Assembly: GCF_029945885.1 (NCBI RefSeq)
Contig: NZ_JAQSDK010000035.1
Span: 1-36,295 of the forward strand
Source: Brevundimonas sp.
Lineage (GTDB): Bacteria > Pseudomonadota > Alphaproteobacteria > Caulobacterales > Caulobacteraceae
Direction of reading: 5' to 3'
Length of the DNA stretch: 36,295 bases
This document shows, in pieces, positions 15,696 through 24,600 of this stretch; position 1 is the first letter of the stretch; the number at the start of each line of letters is the position of its first letter. A program made the position numbers and the translations under genes. A model generated the notes under the pieces. It was not told where the DNA came from and searched no databases. It was given only the letters and a program-made list of their open reading frames with translations.

Positions 15696-16436
15696 ATGAG
15701 ACGGATATGGGCAACGGCGACGGTTCTGGCGCTGGCGGCATGCAATCCCGCGAGCGAGACCGCGCCGGTCAAGGCTCCGGCCGAGGTGGCGGCGCACTGG
15801 ACCTATGCGGATCAGGCGAATTGGGGCGGCGAGTGCCCGGTCGGGGCGGCCCAGTCACCGGTGGCCCTGACCGCCGCGGACGCCGTCGATCTGCCGGATC
15901 TGGCCACCGCCTATCCGGCGGGGGCGGGGACCTTCATCAACAACGGCCATACCCTGCAGTTCACGCCGGACGTGGCCGGCCGGGCCACGATCGGGACGGA
16001 GGGCTATGATCTGGTTCAGTTCCATTTCCATGCGCCGAGCGAGCACACGCTGAACGGCAAGGCCTATCCGGTCGAGATTCATTTCGTGAACCGCAATGCC
16101 GCCGGGGCCCTGGCCGTGGTCGGGGTCTTTGTCACCGAGGGGCAGGCCAATCCGGCCCTCGCCTCGCTGCTGACGGCCCTGCCGGCGACGACGGGCGATG
16201 CGGGCATGACCCGACCGGGCGTCTATCCCGTCCTGCTGCTGCCCGAGGACCGGCATTATTTTGCCTATGCCGGCTCGCTGACCACGCCGCCCTGCACCGA
16301 GGGGGTACGCTGGAATGTGCTGGCGACGCCGATCGAGGCCTCGGCCGAACAGATCGCGGCCCTGTCGGCGGCGCTGGGCAGGTCAAACCGCGCGGTGCAG
16401 CCGCTGCATGAGCGGGCGACCGCCTTCGGCGACTGA
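15696..16436 (+). CDS. Alpha-class carbonic anhydrase, lipoprotein
   Basis: This 246-residue protein catalyses reversible hydration of carbon dioxide. The signal peptide ends in a lipobox (LALAAC, Cys16), so it is predicted to be lipid-anchored in the periplasm. The catalytic zinc ligands are His110 and His112 in VQFHFHAPSEH and His129 in EIHF; Glu116-His117 belong to the conserved hydrogen-bond network. TTPPC (196-200) supplies the gatekeeper Thr, and Cys47 with Cys200 can form the usual disulfide. HWTYADQANWG near the mature N-terminus is standard. ATG 15696 is chosen over an upstream in-frame ATG at 15657 because it gives a clean signal peptide. It is convergent with the dienoyl-CoA isomerase gene 17 bases away. 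Confidence 0.95.
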   Translation: MRRIWATATVLALAACNPASETAPVKAPAEVAAHWTYADQANWGGECPVGAAQSPVALTAADAVDLPDLATAYPAGAGTFINNGHTLQFTPDVAGRATIGTEGYDLVQFHFHAPSEHTLNGKAYPVEIHFVNRNAAGALAVVGVFVTEGQANPALASLLTALPATTGDAGMTRPGVYPVLLLPEDRHYFAYAGSLTTPPCTEGVRWNVLATPIEASAEQIAALSAALGRSNRAVQPLHERATAFGD

Positions 16437-16453
16437 CCAATCGGGCCGCCCCG

Positions 16454-17290
16454 TCAGTCGGCGGGGGTGACCAGTGAGGCCAGCGGGGCCAGTCCTGCGA
16501 ACTCGCCGGGCTGTTTCAGGGCCCGGGCCTGGATGGCGGCCAGGATGTCGGCCGTGTTCCAGAGCGAGCCCTGCATGACGGCGGCCCATTCCAGGCCCTC
16601 GGCCACGGTGTGGTCGCGGGCGTGGACGATGGCGGCCTTGGACCCCGAGACGGCCAGCGGGGCCTTGGCGGCGATGGCGCGGGCCATGTCGAGGGCGGCG
16701 GCCAGCAGGGCCTCGGGATCGGGCAGGATCGCGTTGACGAAGCCCAGCCGCTCGGCCCGGTCGGCGGTCAGGCTGGTGCCCAGATAGGCCAGTTCGCGGA
16801 CCACGGCGTCGGGCAGGGTCTTGGGCAGGCGCTGCAGGCTGCCGACGTCGGCCATCATGCCGATGTTGATCTCCTCGATGCGGAAATACGCTTCCTGCGA
16901 GACCAGACGGAGGTCGCAGGCAGAGACCATGTCGAGGCCGGCCCCGACGCAGGCCCCCTGGATGGCGGCGATGACCGGGAAGCGGACCCGCTCGAGCAGG
17001 GTCAGGGCGTCCTGCAGTTCGCGCGCCGACTGGTGGAAGGCCTGACGGGCGGCGGCGGTGTCGGTGTTGAGAATGGCCCCGCCCGAGAAGACCGAAATAT
17101 CCATGCCGGCGCAGAAATTGCGCCCTTCGCCGGACAGGACCAGGGCCCGCACATCACCGGCCGCGTCCAGCGCCTTCAGCGCCGGCCCGAAGCTGCGCCA
17201 GAACTCCATGCCGAGCGCGTTGGAAGCCTCGGGCCGGGTCAGGCGCAGATGGGCGACGGCCCCGTCCCGGGTGATCTGGAATGCGGTCAT
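16454..17290 (-). CDS. Crotonase family, delta3,5-delta2,4-dienoyl-CoA isomerase-like
   Basis: This 278-residue crotonase-fold enzyme acts on fatty acyl-CoA thioesters. The oxyanion-hole motifs are NFCAGMD (58-64) and GACVGAGLD (112-120). Asp120, Glu140 and Asp148 (in GLDMVSACDLR and EEINIGMMADVGSLQRLP) repeat the spacing 20 and 8 of the catalytic Asp176/Glu196/Asp204 triad of rat ECH1. This makes dienoyl-CoA isomerase, used for unsaturated fatty acids with odd-position double bonds, more likely than plain hydratase. The start ATG 17290 has GAGAGG 6 bases upstream; an in-frame ATG 14 codons earlier lacks one. It is divergent from an HSDL2-like SDR, 83 bases away. Confidence 0.88.
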   Translation of the reverse strand: MTAFQITRDGAVAHLRLTRPEASNALGMEFWRSFGPALKALDAAGDVRALVLSGEGRNFCAGMDISVFSGGAILNTDTAAARQAFHQSARELQDALTLLERVRFPVIAAIQGACVGAGLDMVSACDLRLVSQEAYFRIEEINIGMMADVGSLQRLPKTLPDAVVRELAYLGTSLTADRAERLGFVNAILPDPEALLAAALDMARAIAAKAPLAVSGSKAAIVHARDHTVAEGLEWAAVMQGSLWNTADILAAIQARALKQPGEFAGLAPLASLVTPAD

Positions 17291-17373
17291 GACGGCCTCT
17301 CGCTCGGTCTGGGGTTCTGTGTCTTTATGCACCTCATCCGTTTTCCAATGAAACCCACCCGGAGCAAAACCCG

Positions 17374-18231
17374 ATGTCCCTGCAGGGCAAGACGCTGTTC
17401 ATTACCGGGGCCAGCCGCGGTATCGGCCTGGCCATCGGCCTGCGCGCGGCGCGGGACGGGGCCAATGTCGTCATCGCGGCCAAGACCGCCGAGGCGCACA
17501 AACATCTGCCGGGCACCATCTATACGTCGGCGGCCGAGATCGAGGCCGCCGGGGGCAAGGCCCTGCCGCTGATCGTCGATGTGCGCGACGAGGCCTCGGT
17601 CAATGCGGCGGTCGAGGCGGCCGTGGCCCGGTTCGGCGGCATCGACATCTGCGTCAACAATGCCTCGGCCATCCAGCTGACCGGGACGCTGGCGACGGAG
17701 ATGAAACGCTATGACCTGATGCACCAGGTCAATGCCCGGGGCACCTTCATGGTGTCACGCGCCTGTCTGCCGCACCTGCAGAAGGCGGCCAATCCGCATG
17801 TGCTGGCCCTGTCGCCACCGCTGGACCTGGCCCCGCGCTGGTTCGGTCCGCACGTCGCCTATTCGATGGCCAAATACGGGATGAGCCTGGCCATGCTGGG
17901 CATGGCCGAGGAGTTCCGTGGCGACGGGATCGCCTTCAACGCCCTGTGGCCGCGCACGGGAATCGCGACGGCGGCGATTGAGTTCGCCCTGACCGGCAAG
18001 GACGGCCTGGCCCATTGCCGGACGCCGGCGATCATGGCCGATGCGGCTCATGCCATCTTCTGCCAGCCGTCCCGTGAACTGACCGGGCGGTTCCTGATCG
18101 ATGACAGCTTCCTGTACGAACAGGGGGTGAGGGATTTTGACGGCTACAGCGTCGATCCGACCAAGCCCCTGATGCCGGACTTCTTCGTGCCGGCCGACAG
18201 CGTCCCGCCGCCCGGCGTGGTCATCGGCTAG
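17374..18231 (+). CDS. HSDL2-like short-chain dehydrogenase/reductase
   Basis: This 285-residue NAD(P)-dependent oxidoreductase has the cofactor loop TGASRGIG (11-18), NNASAI (95-100), the Ser in LALSPP (Ser147) and the YxxxK pair in AYSMAKYGM (Tyr163, Lys167). AAKTAEAHKHLPGTIYTSA (residues 35-53) and the ending with FLYEQGVRDFDGYSVDP are typical of the HSDL2/AtuB-like subfamily, whose members act on fatty-acyl or terpenoid substrates; the exact substrate is not known. The start ATG 17374 has GGAGCAAAACCCG upstream, with GGAG about 9 bases off. It is divergent from the dienoyl-CoA isomerase, which suggests shared use in lipid breakdown. Confidence 0.92.
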   Translation: MSLQGKTLFITGASRGIGLAIGLRAARDGANVVIAAKTAEAHKHLPGTIYTSAAEIEAAGGKALPLIVDVRDEASVNAAVEAAVARFGGIDICVNNASAIQLTGTLATEMKRYDLMHQVNARGTFMVSRACLPHLQKAANPHVLALSPPLDLAPRWFGPHVAYSMAKYGMSLAMLGMAEEFRGDGIAFNALWPRTGIATAAIEFALTGKDGLAHCRTPAIMADAAHAIFCQPSRELTGRFLIDDSFLYEQGVRDFDGYSVDPTKPLMPDFFVPADSVPPPGVVIG

Positions 18232-18248
18232 GGCCGGTGGCTGGTGGA

Positions 18249-18277
18249 TTGACAACATTTAGTCAAAAAACTAATTG
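18249..18277 (+). promoter_or_regulatory. Promoter with overlapping TTAGT-N6-ACTAA operator
   Basis: TTGACA (18249-18254), a 17-base spacer and TAATTG (18272-18277) form a near-consensus housekeeping promoter. TTAGT (18259-18263) and ACTAA (18270-18274) are perfect inverted halves inside it, as expected for autorepression by the ArsR-type regulator that follows. A start site 7 bases past the -10 would coincide with ATG 18284, giving a leaderless message. Confidence 0.6.
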
Positions 18278-18283
18278 AAACGG

Positions 18284-18592
18284 ATGAACACGGTTTTCAA
18301 AGCCCTGGCCGATCCGACGCGCCGTCGCGTGCTGGAGCTGCTGCGTCGGCGGCCGATGACCGCCGGGGAACTGGCCGATGAGTTCAGTTTCGCCAAGCCG
18401 ACCATGTCGGCCCATTTCGCCGTGCTGAAGGCGGCCGATCTGGTCGAGACGCAGAAGGACGGCAAACAGGTCATCTATCGGCTGAAGCTGTCAGTGCTGG
18501 AGGACGCCCTGCTGGGCTTCGCCAGAACCTTCGGCATGGGCGGCGACGCCGGCGCTCCGGGGGGCAGGGGTCAGAAAACGCCCTCCGCCTAG
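18284..18592 (+). CDS. ArsR-family (SdpR-like) winged-helix repressor
   Basis: This 102-residue regulator opens with NTVFKALADPTRRRVLELLRRRPMTAGELADEF and has the recognition helix AKPTMSAHFAVLKAADLV and wing KDGKQVIYRL. The recognisable metal motif of ArsR sensors (ELCVCDL) is absent, so it belongs to the metal-independent SdpR/autorepressor type. The C-terminus is a Gly-rich tail. ATG 18284 is preferred over TTG 18275 because the promoter's -10 overlaps the TTG. No Shine-Dalgarno is seen, consistent with a leaderless transcript. It is followed after 151 bases by the aldehyde dehydrogenase gene and may control itself or neighbours. No partner membrane protein (SdpI-like) follows, which is unusual for the type. 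Confidence 0.88.
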   Translation: MNTVFKALADPTRRRVLELLRRRPMTAGELADEFSFAKPTMSAHFAVLKAADLVETQKDGKQVIYRLKLSVLEDALLGFARTFGMGGDAGAPGGRGQKTPSA

Positions 18593-18743
18593 ACCTTTTC
18601 CGTCCCGGCCGGGTGCGGTCTGGTGCGGTGCCGGTGAAATGGTACGGGCAGAGGGCTGATTTCGCGGGCGGTTGGGCCTATCTCTGTCGCAGCGCCCGGT
18701 GTGTCCCGCCAACCGCTGTCTCACTGCCAAAAGGATCATCGCC

Positions 18744-20186
18744 ATGTCGGATACGCTGGAACTGTCGCACTGGATCGGTGGCGAGAAGGTCGACAGTGAT
18801 CGTCCCGGCGAGAGCCTGAACCCGTCGGACACGCGTGATGTCGTGGCGCGCACGCCCAGGGGCGGGGCCGCCGAGGTGGCCCAGGCCGTGGCCGCGGCCA
18901 GTGCCGCCTTCACCGACTGGTCTGAAGCGTCGCCCGAGGTGCGGTCCGATGTGCTGGACCGGGCCGGGACCCTGCTGCTGGAGCGGCGAGAGACCATCGG
19001 GCGGCTGCTGTCGCGCGAGGAGGGCAAGACCCTGGCCGAGGGGATCGGCGAGACGGCCCGCGCCGGCCGCGTCTTGAAATTCTTCGCCGGTGAGGCCCTG
19101 CGCCTGCACGGCCAGAACCTGGCCTCGACCCGGCCGGGCGTCGAGATCCAGACCTATCGCCAGCCGATCGGCGTGTTCGGCCTGATCACGCCATGGAATT
19201 TCCCGATCGCCATCCCGGCCTGGAAGATCGCTCCGGCCATCGCCTTCGGCAATACGGTGGTGATCAAGGCGGCCGGCCCGACCCCTGCCACGGCCGAGGC
19301 CCTGATCGCTATCCTGCATGAGGCCGGCCTGCCCGCGGGCGTGGTCAATATGGTCATCGGTGACGGCGATGTCGGCCGCGCCATCGTCGCCCACAAGGAT
19401 GTCGTGGGCATCAGCTTCACCGGGTCCCAGGCCGTGGGGGCGGGCGTGGGCGAGAATGCGATGAAGCGTCAGGCGCGGGTGCAGCTGGAGATGGGCGGCA
19501 AGAACCCGCTGATCGTGCTGGACGACGCCGATCTGGACCGGGCTGTGGCCATCGCCCTGGACGGGTCCTTCTTCGCCACCGGCCAGCGTTGCACCGCCTC
19601 CAGCCGCCTGATCGTGCAGGACGGTATCCACGATCGTTTCGTCGCCGCCCTGGCCGAGAAGGTGAAGGGGTTGCGCGTCGGCGACGCCCTCGACCCGAAC
19701 ACCCAGATGGGTCCGGCGATCAGCGAGGCCCAGCGTGAACAGGCCTATCGCTATATCGACATCGCCCGCGAGGACGGCGGCCGGGTGGTCACCGGCGGCG
19801 AGCGGCTGAACATGGACAAGCCGGGCTGGTATGTGCAGCCGACCCTGATCGCCGACACCTCGGCCGGGTCGCGGATCAACAATGAAGAGGTGTTCGGTCC
19901 GGTCGCCTCGACCATCCGGGTCAAGGACTATGAGGAGGCCCTTGCGGTCGCCAATGGCGTCGAGTTCGGCCTGTCGGCAGGGATTGTGACCCAGTCGCTG
20001 AAATACGCCCGCGACTTCCAGCGCCGCGCCAGGGCCGGGATGACCATGGTCAACCTGCCGACTGCCGGGGTCGACTATCATGTGCCGTTCGGTGGCACCA
20101 AGGGGTCCAGCTATGGCCCGCGCGAGCAGGGCTTTGCCGCCGCCGACTTCTATACGCAGATCAAGACCAGCTATTCCGCCAGCTAG
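18744..20186 (+). CDS. Aldehyde dehydrogenase, alpha-ketoglutaric-semialdehyde type
   Basis: This 480-residue NAD(P)-dependent enzyme of the aldehyde dehydrogenase superfamily has LITPWNFPIAIPAWKIAPA (147-165), the cofactor region ISFTGSQAVG (223-232), the general base Glu249 in QLEMGGKNP, and the nucleophile Cys283 in GQRCTASSRLIV. The IAIPAWKIAPAIAFGN version of the substrate-channel motif and the ending DYHVPFGGTKGSSYGPREQG are typical of 2,5-dioxovalerate (alpha-ketoglutaric semialdehyde) dehydrogenases of pentose and sugar-acid oxidation. No other gene of that pathway is nearby, so substrate is provisional. The start ATG 18744 follows AAAGGA about 9 bases off; upstream in-frame codons give no plausible N-terminus. 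It is monocistronic on the evidence here. Confidence 0.92.
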   Translation: MSDTLELSHWIGGEKVDSDRPGESLNPSDTRDVVARTPRGGAAEVAQAVAAASAAFTDWSEASPEVRSDVLDRAGTLLLERRETIGRLLSREEGKTLAEGIGETARAGRVLKFFAGEALRLHGQNLASTRPGVEIQTYRQPIGVFGLITPWNFPIAIPAWKIAPAIAFGNTVVIKAAGPTPATAEALIAILHEAGLPAGVVNMVIGDGDVGRAIVAHKDVVGISFTGSQAVGAGVGENAMKRQARVQLEMGGKNPLIVLDDADLDRAVAIALDGSFFATGQRCTASSRLIVQDGIHDRFVAALAEKVKGLRVGDALDPNTQMGPAISEAQREQAYRYIDIAREDGGRVVTGGERLNMDKPGWYVQPTLIADTSAGSRINNEEVFGPVASTIRVKDYEEALAVANGVEFGLSAGIVTQSLKYARDFQRRARAGMTMVNLPTAGVDYHVPFGGTKGSSYGPREQGFAAADFYTQIKTSYSAS

Positions 20187-20188
20187 GC

Positions 20189-20275
20189 AGGACCGGCTCT
20201 GGCGACGCCACGGCCCGCCACAACAACGACTACAGCGATCCGGGCGTGACCGTCGGCCTGCGCCTGAAATACTGA
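20189..20275 (+). pseudogene. Relic of an outer-membrane beta-barrel C-terminus
   Basis: Directly after the aldehyde dehydrogenase stop, a frame without start codon reads about 28 codons ending DYSDPGVTVGLRLKY before a TGA at 20273-20275. Alternating hydrophobic residues and a final aromatic residue are the mark of the last strand of an outer-membrane barrel (the BAM signal). Nothing upstream in frame belongs to it, so it appears to be the stump of a gene deleted when the dehydrogenase region was joined here. The frame is short, and chance similarity remains possible. Confidence 0.5.
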
Positions 20276-20298
20276 TCGATCCATCGAGGCCACAACAG

Positions 20299-20325
20299 CC
20301 GCCGGCGACGGCAAGGTCGCGGCGG
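20299..20325. terminator. Hairpin between convergent genes
   Basis: CCGCC-g-GCGAC (20299-20309) pairs with GTCGCGGCGG (20316-20325), leaving one bulged G and a 6-base loop. It lies between the end of the aldehyde dehydrogenase/barrel relic (plus) and the stop of the secreted hydrolase (minus, 20339), with no T-tract. Confidence 0.5.
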
Positions 20326-20338
20326 TATCGTCAGGGGG

Positions 20339-21625
20339 TCAGTCGGTCGGGGCCGGGACGAACCGGCATCGGCCCGGCACCGCGCTGAGCATGCGGCAGG
20401 ACGGACCGAAGGCCGCCGGATCGGGGGCCGTGCCGCTGGAAATCCAGTGGTCGAGCGCCAGCAGGGCCGTCAGATAGCCGGCCTCCTCAAGCTGGCTGTG
20501 CTGATCCTCATCCGTCGCGACCTGGACCAGCAGGTGCGATCGACCGGCGGCGGCGACGGTGGCGGCATAGACGGCCTCGACCCCGTAGCTGACAGTCGGG
20601 TCGTGCAGGGCATGCATGGTCAGGGTCGGCAGAACGATAAGCCCCGACAGGTCGGCGTCATAGGCCAGGCGCGCGACCGCATCCGGATCGGCAGAGAACC
20701 GCTCGACGCCCGCGTTCAGGGCCTCGTCGTCGCCGGAGCCATGATAGACGGTCGAGGCATTGTCGAACGGATTGAAGCCGCCCAGCCGCTGCTGGACCAT
20801 GTCCTGGAACAGGAAGGTGGCCCAGGTCATATGGCTGACCAGCTGGGCCTCCTCCACACCGGTGACCGCGAGGATGTCGCGCAGGCGCGCTGACTGTTCC
20901 GGGGTCCGGCGCGTCGGCGGACGGTCCACGCCGGTGCAGGCATCGATCCGGTCGCGCAGCTGGCGTCGCGTCAGCCGGCTGTCGGCGGCCAGCCCCTGCC
21001 AGACCGGATAGGGGGTATCGTCCGTGGACGGATGGTTGCGGCAGTAGAATTGATAGACCGCCCGCAGGTCGGCGCGGAACCGGTAGGCCCGGGTGCCGCC
21101 GGACAGCACGCCGTTGGTGGTCAGGACGCCGTCGTAGTTGTTCCCGCCATCGACATCGAGCGCATAGAGCTCGGACGTCTTGGCCGCGACATTGCCGCCC
21201 CAGGACTGGCCGTGCAGGACCGTGCGTTCCGGTCGCCCGAACCGCGCCCAGAACAGACGGCGGCTGTTATCCGTGTCGGCCGCGGCCATGCGGACGCCAT
21301 AGCCGCCGCGCCGGTAGGTCGAACCGATCCAGGCATAGCCGGCGCGCACCATGATCGCGAAGCGGTCGAGATCCTCGAGCGGGTCGGCGGCTTCGGGAGC
21401 GCCGGTCCGCGGTCCGCCATGGGCGTGGACGACCAGACGGCGGTTCCAGTTGGCCGGCATGGCGATGACATACCAGGCCCCGTTCTCATCCTGACCGGAC
21501 ACACAGCGGGTCCCGGCACCGGCCGAGGCCGGGCAGGGGATGGGGATCGTCGCCGGCTCGGGAGTCTGGGCCCGGGCCATGGCCGGCATCAGAAGCAGAC
21601 CGGACAGGAGGATCAGATGTTTCAT
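20339..21625 (-). CDS. Secreted alpha/beta hydrolase of unknown substrate
   Basis: This 428-residue protein has a clear signal peptide (MKHLILLSGLLLMPAMARA, cut near residue 19), so it acts in the periplasm or outside. The core shows RLVVHAHGGPRTG (63-75), a nucleophile elbow VLHGQSWGGN (Ser141) and a late acid/His region (TMHALHDPTVSYG; DEDQHSQLEEAGYL). Six Cys residues occur in the mature protein, including CPASAGAGTRC and PSCRMLSAVPGRC, suggesting disulfides. I do not recognise the subfamily; fold similarity to esterases and oligopeptidases is not enough to name a substrate. It lies 54 bases downstream of a TonB-dependent receptor on the same strand, so it probably processes the ligand that receptor imports. 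Confidence 0.8.
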   Translation of the reverse strand: MKHLILLSGLLLMPAMARAQTPEPATIPIPCPASAGAGTRCVSGQDENGAWYVIAMPANWNRRLVVHAHGGPRTGAPEAADPLEDLDRFAIMVRAGYAWIGSTYRRGGYGVRMAAADTDNSRRLFWARFGRPERTVLHGQSWGGNVAAKTSELYALDVDGGNNYDGVLTTNGVLSGGTRAYRFRADLRAVYQFYCRNHPSTDDTPYPVWQGLAADSRLTRRQLRDRIDACTGVDRPPTRRTPEQSARLRDILAVTGVEEAQLVSHMTWATFLFQDMVQQRLGGFNPFDNASTVYHGSGDDEALNAGVERFSADPDAVARLAYDADLSGLIVLPTLTMHALHDPTVSYGVEAVYAATVAAAGRSHLLVQVATDEDQHSQLEEAGYLTALLALDHWISSGTAPDPAAFGPSCRMLSAVPGRCRFVPAPTD

Positions 21626-21647
21626 CGATCAGCGCTCACAAGGGCAC

Positions 21648-21671
21648 GGCGCGGACCCGGAGGTCCGCGCC
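21648..21671 (-). terminator. 10-bp stem between receptor and hydrolase genes
   Basis: GGCGCGGACC (21648-21657) and GGTCCGCGCC (21662-21671) form a perfect 10-bp stem with a CGGA tetraloop. It begins 8 bases after the receptor stop codon and sits before the hydrolase. It may be a partial terminator or an mRNA-stabilising structure that lowers hydrolase expression relative to the receptor. Confidence 0.6.
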
Positions 21672-21679
21672 GATGGGCA

Positions 21680-24600
21680 TCAGAAGCTCTTCGAGAGGCC
21701 GAGATACCAGGACCGACCATAGGGCCGCTGGACCGAACCCAGATAGCCATTTTCGGCCAGGGACGGACCCTCATCCGTCAGGTCGCGCACGCCGATCCGG
21801 ACGCGCGTGCCGGAGGCGATGCCGGCGTCCTCGAACTCATACTGGCCATAGAGGTTGCCGACCAGTTGCGAGGCAACGACCCAGGGGGTGCCGGTATCGC
21901 TGAGCAGGCTGGTCTGCTCGACCTCGCTGACATACTGGGCCGAGGCCCCGACCCGCCAGGGGCCCTTGCGCCAGATGAAGGTGGTGCTGAGCTTCCACTC
22001 GGGGCGGCCGTTCTGGGCAATGAGCTGACTGGAGTCGGGCAGGGGCGTCAGGGCGTCGATGGTCCCGGCGTCACGCGCGGCATACAGGGAGTCGATGATG
22101 TCGCCCGGCTCGCGTGAGAAGGTCAGCAGTTGCGAGGCGTTGGCGCGGAAGATGAAGGTGCCCCAGGCCGTGCGGCGCTTCGACCAGCTGAAGCCGAAAT
22201 CGATCCCCTCGACCGTCTGCGGCAGCAGGTTGATGAACTGGTCGTTGATCGACACCACTTCGCCGACCGGGTCCAGACCCGACCCGGCGAAGTCGAGAAT
22301 GTCGTCCGCATTGGGCGCATTGCGCACGACGTTGGGATTGGAGCCGCCCTCGATCCGGTTCAGATAGTCGAGGGCCAAGGCGGCCTGGGCCCCCAGCAGG
22401 CCGACGATCTTCTCCTGCTGGATCTTCCAGCGGTCGACGGTGAAGGTGAAATCGCCCCAGGCTTCCGGAATGAACCGGGGCTGGAACACCAGGCCGATCG
22501 ACTGGTTGGTGCTTTCCTCGGGCTCGAGGTCGGGATTGCCGGCCACCAGCAGGGAGGCGCTGGCCCCCTGGTTGCAGGCGCTCATCGAGGCGATGACGCC
22601 ATTCCGGATGTCAGCCTCGCAGCGATAGTAGTCGGTGCCGCTGGCGGCCCGGGCGTACTGGGTCGCATTGACCTGTTCGAGGTTCGGCGCGCGGAACCCT
22701 TCCGAATAGGAGCCGCGAACGCGCAGGCCGTCGACGATGTCCCAGGCGATCGCCACCTTGGGTTTGGCCACGGAGCCGAAGTCGGAATACTCCTCGTAGC
22801 GTCCGGCAATCTGCATATCGAGACTGTAGACCAGCGGGACATTCATTGACGGCGACACGAGGGGAACCGCGAACTCGAGGAAGGCCCCGGTCACGGTGCG
22901 GTGGCCGCGGGTGTCGGGGTTCGGACTGACCGCGGCGACGTTGGAGATGCTGGTGTCACCGCTGACCATGTCGGTGAAGGTGAAGGTACCGTCGACGTTT
23001 TCGTCGCGGTCATCATACTGGGTCTCGCGACGGACCTCGGCCCCGATGGCGACGCCGACCGGGCCGCCCGGAAGCTGGAACAGGTCGTTGCGCGACATCT
23101 TGAAGTCGGCCAGGGCCAGGGTCGTCCGCGAGAAGCGGCGCATATCAAAGGTGATGGCGTCGATCGCGGCCTGGGACGAGGGCGAGCAGTCGCCGACACT
23201 GGGGGTGGCGATACAGCCGCCCGAGAACGGGTTGTAGGCATCGGGGGTCGACAGGGCCAGCTGCTGCTGCAGGGCCGTCATATTGATGTTGGGCGACAGG
23301 TCCTCGGCCTCGGCCACCGAGTAGAGGATCGCCGATTCCCAGTCGAAGCCGTGCCATTCACCACGCAGGCCGCCGAGGAAACGGGACTGGAAATTCTTGA
23401 CCACGACTTCCTGGAAGCCGGTGTCGACGAAGCGGTAGTTGTCGAGCAGAATCGGCAGGCCGCCCACCGGCACATTGGTCAGGTTCGGCAGGCGGTTGGG
23501 GTTGGCGGCCCCGCCGGCGAAGGTGACCGGGCCGAACGGATTCCAGTAGTTGCTGGCCGGGATCCAGATGTTGTTCAGATTGACGACGGGCGGCTGGATC
23601 GCCCGGCTCTCGGCGCCGTAGAAGCCGATCTCGCCGAAAGCGGTCAGCGTCGGCGTCAGGTCGTAGTGGCCGGTGAGGAAGACATTGGTGCGTTCGATCG
23701 CCGACCGGACCGTCGTGCCGGCGCGGGTGTCGTAGCGAAGGTCACGGATACTGCTGTTGTAGGAGCCGGCTCCGTTGACGAGGCACAGGCCGTTGTTGAG
23801 GTCCGCGCCGACGCAGCCGAGGCTGGCCGGCTGGATGCGGAAGGCACCGGCCGAGGTCACCAGCACCACGCCATTTTGCCGCGGACGAAGCGCCGTGCTG
23901 CTGCCGGGCGTGCTCAGACGCGCCCAGGGCGTGTTCGAGGATCGACCGTCGGGGGCGTTCGAGGTTTCGTAGCCCGGCTCGTTGGCGAAGAACGGCCGCA
24001 TGTCGTCGCTGGAGGTGAAGTCCTGCTCGTCGGCCATCAGCCGGCTGCGGTCGCTGTAGTTGGCGAACAGGGACAGGTTGCCGCGATCGAAATTCCTGCC
24101 GGCAAAGAGGCTGGTCTCGAACTCCCGCATCGCCGTGCCTTCGACGCCGCTGTATTCAGCCTCCATCCGGACGCCGTCAAAATCGTCCTGCAGCACGGTG
24201 TTGACCACACCGGCCACGGCGTCGGCCCCGTAGATGGCGGCCGCGCCGTCCAGCAGGACCTCGAGCCGTTCGAGGCCGGAGACCGGGATGGCATTGGAGT
24301 TGTAGCTGAGCACCGGGACCGTGCCGGTATCGGATGTGCCCTGGCTGGTCGGATGCTGGACCATGCGCCGGCCGTTCAGCAGGACCAGGGTGTTGCCGAC
24401 GCCGAGCGAGCGCAGGTTGACCGAGTTCACATCGCCGCGCGCGGAGTTGCTGGTCTGCGGATTGTTGGCCGCCTCGAACAGGACGTCGCCCATCTGGGGG
24501 ATCGAGCGGAACAGCTCGTCGCCCGAGGTCGCGCCGATGGCGTCGATCTGTTCCTGGTCGAAGACCACGACCGGCAGGGCCGCGGTCGTGCTGGCCCCCC

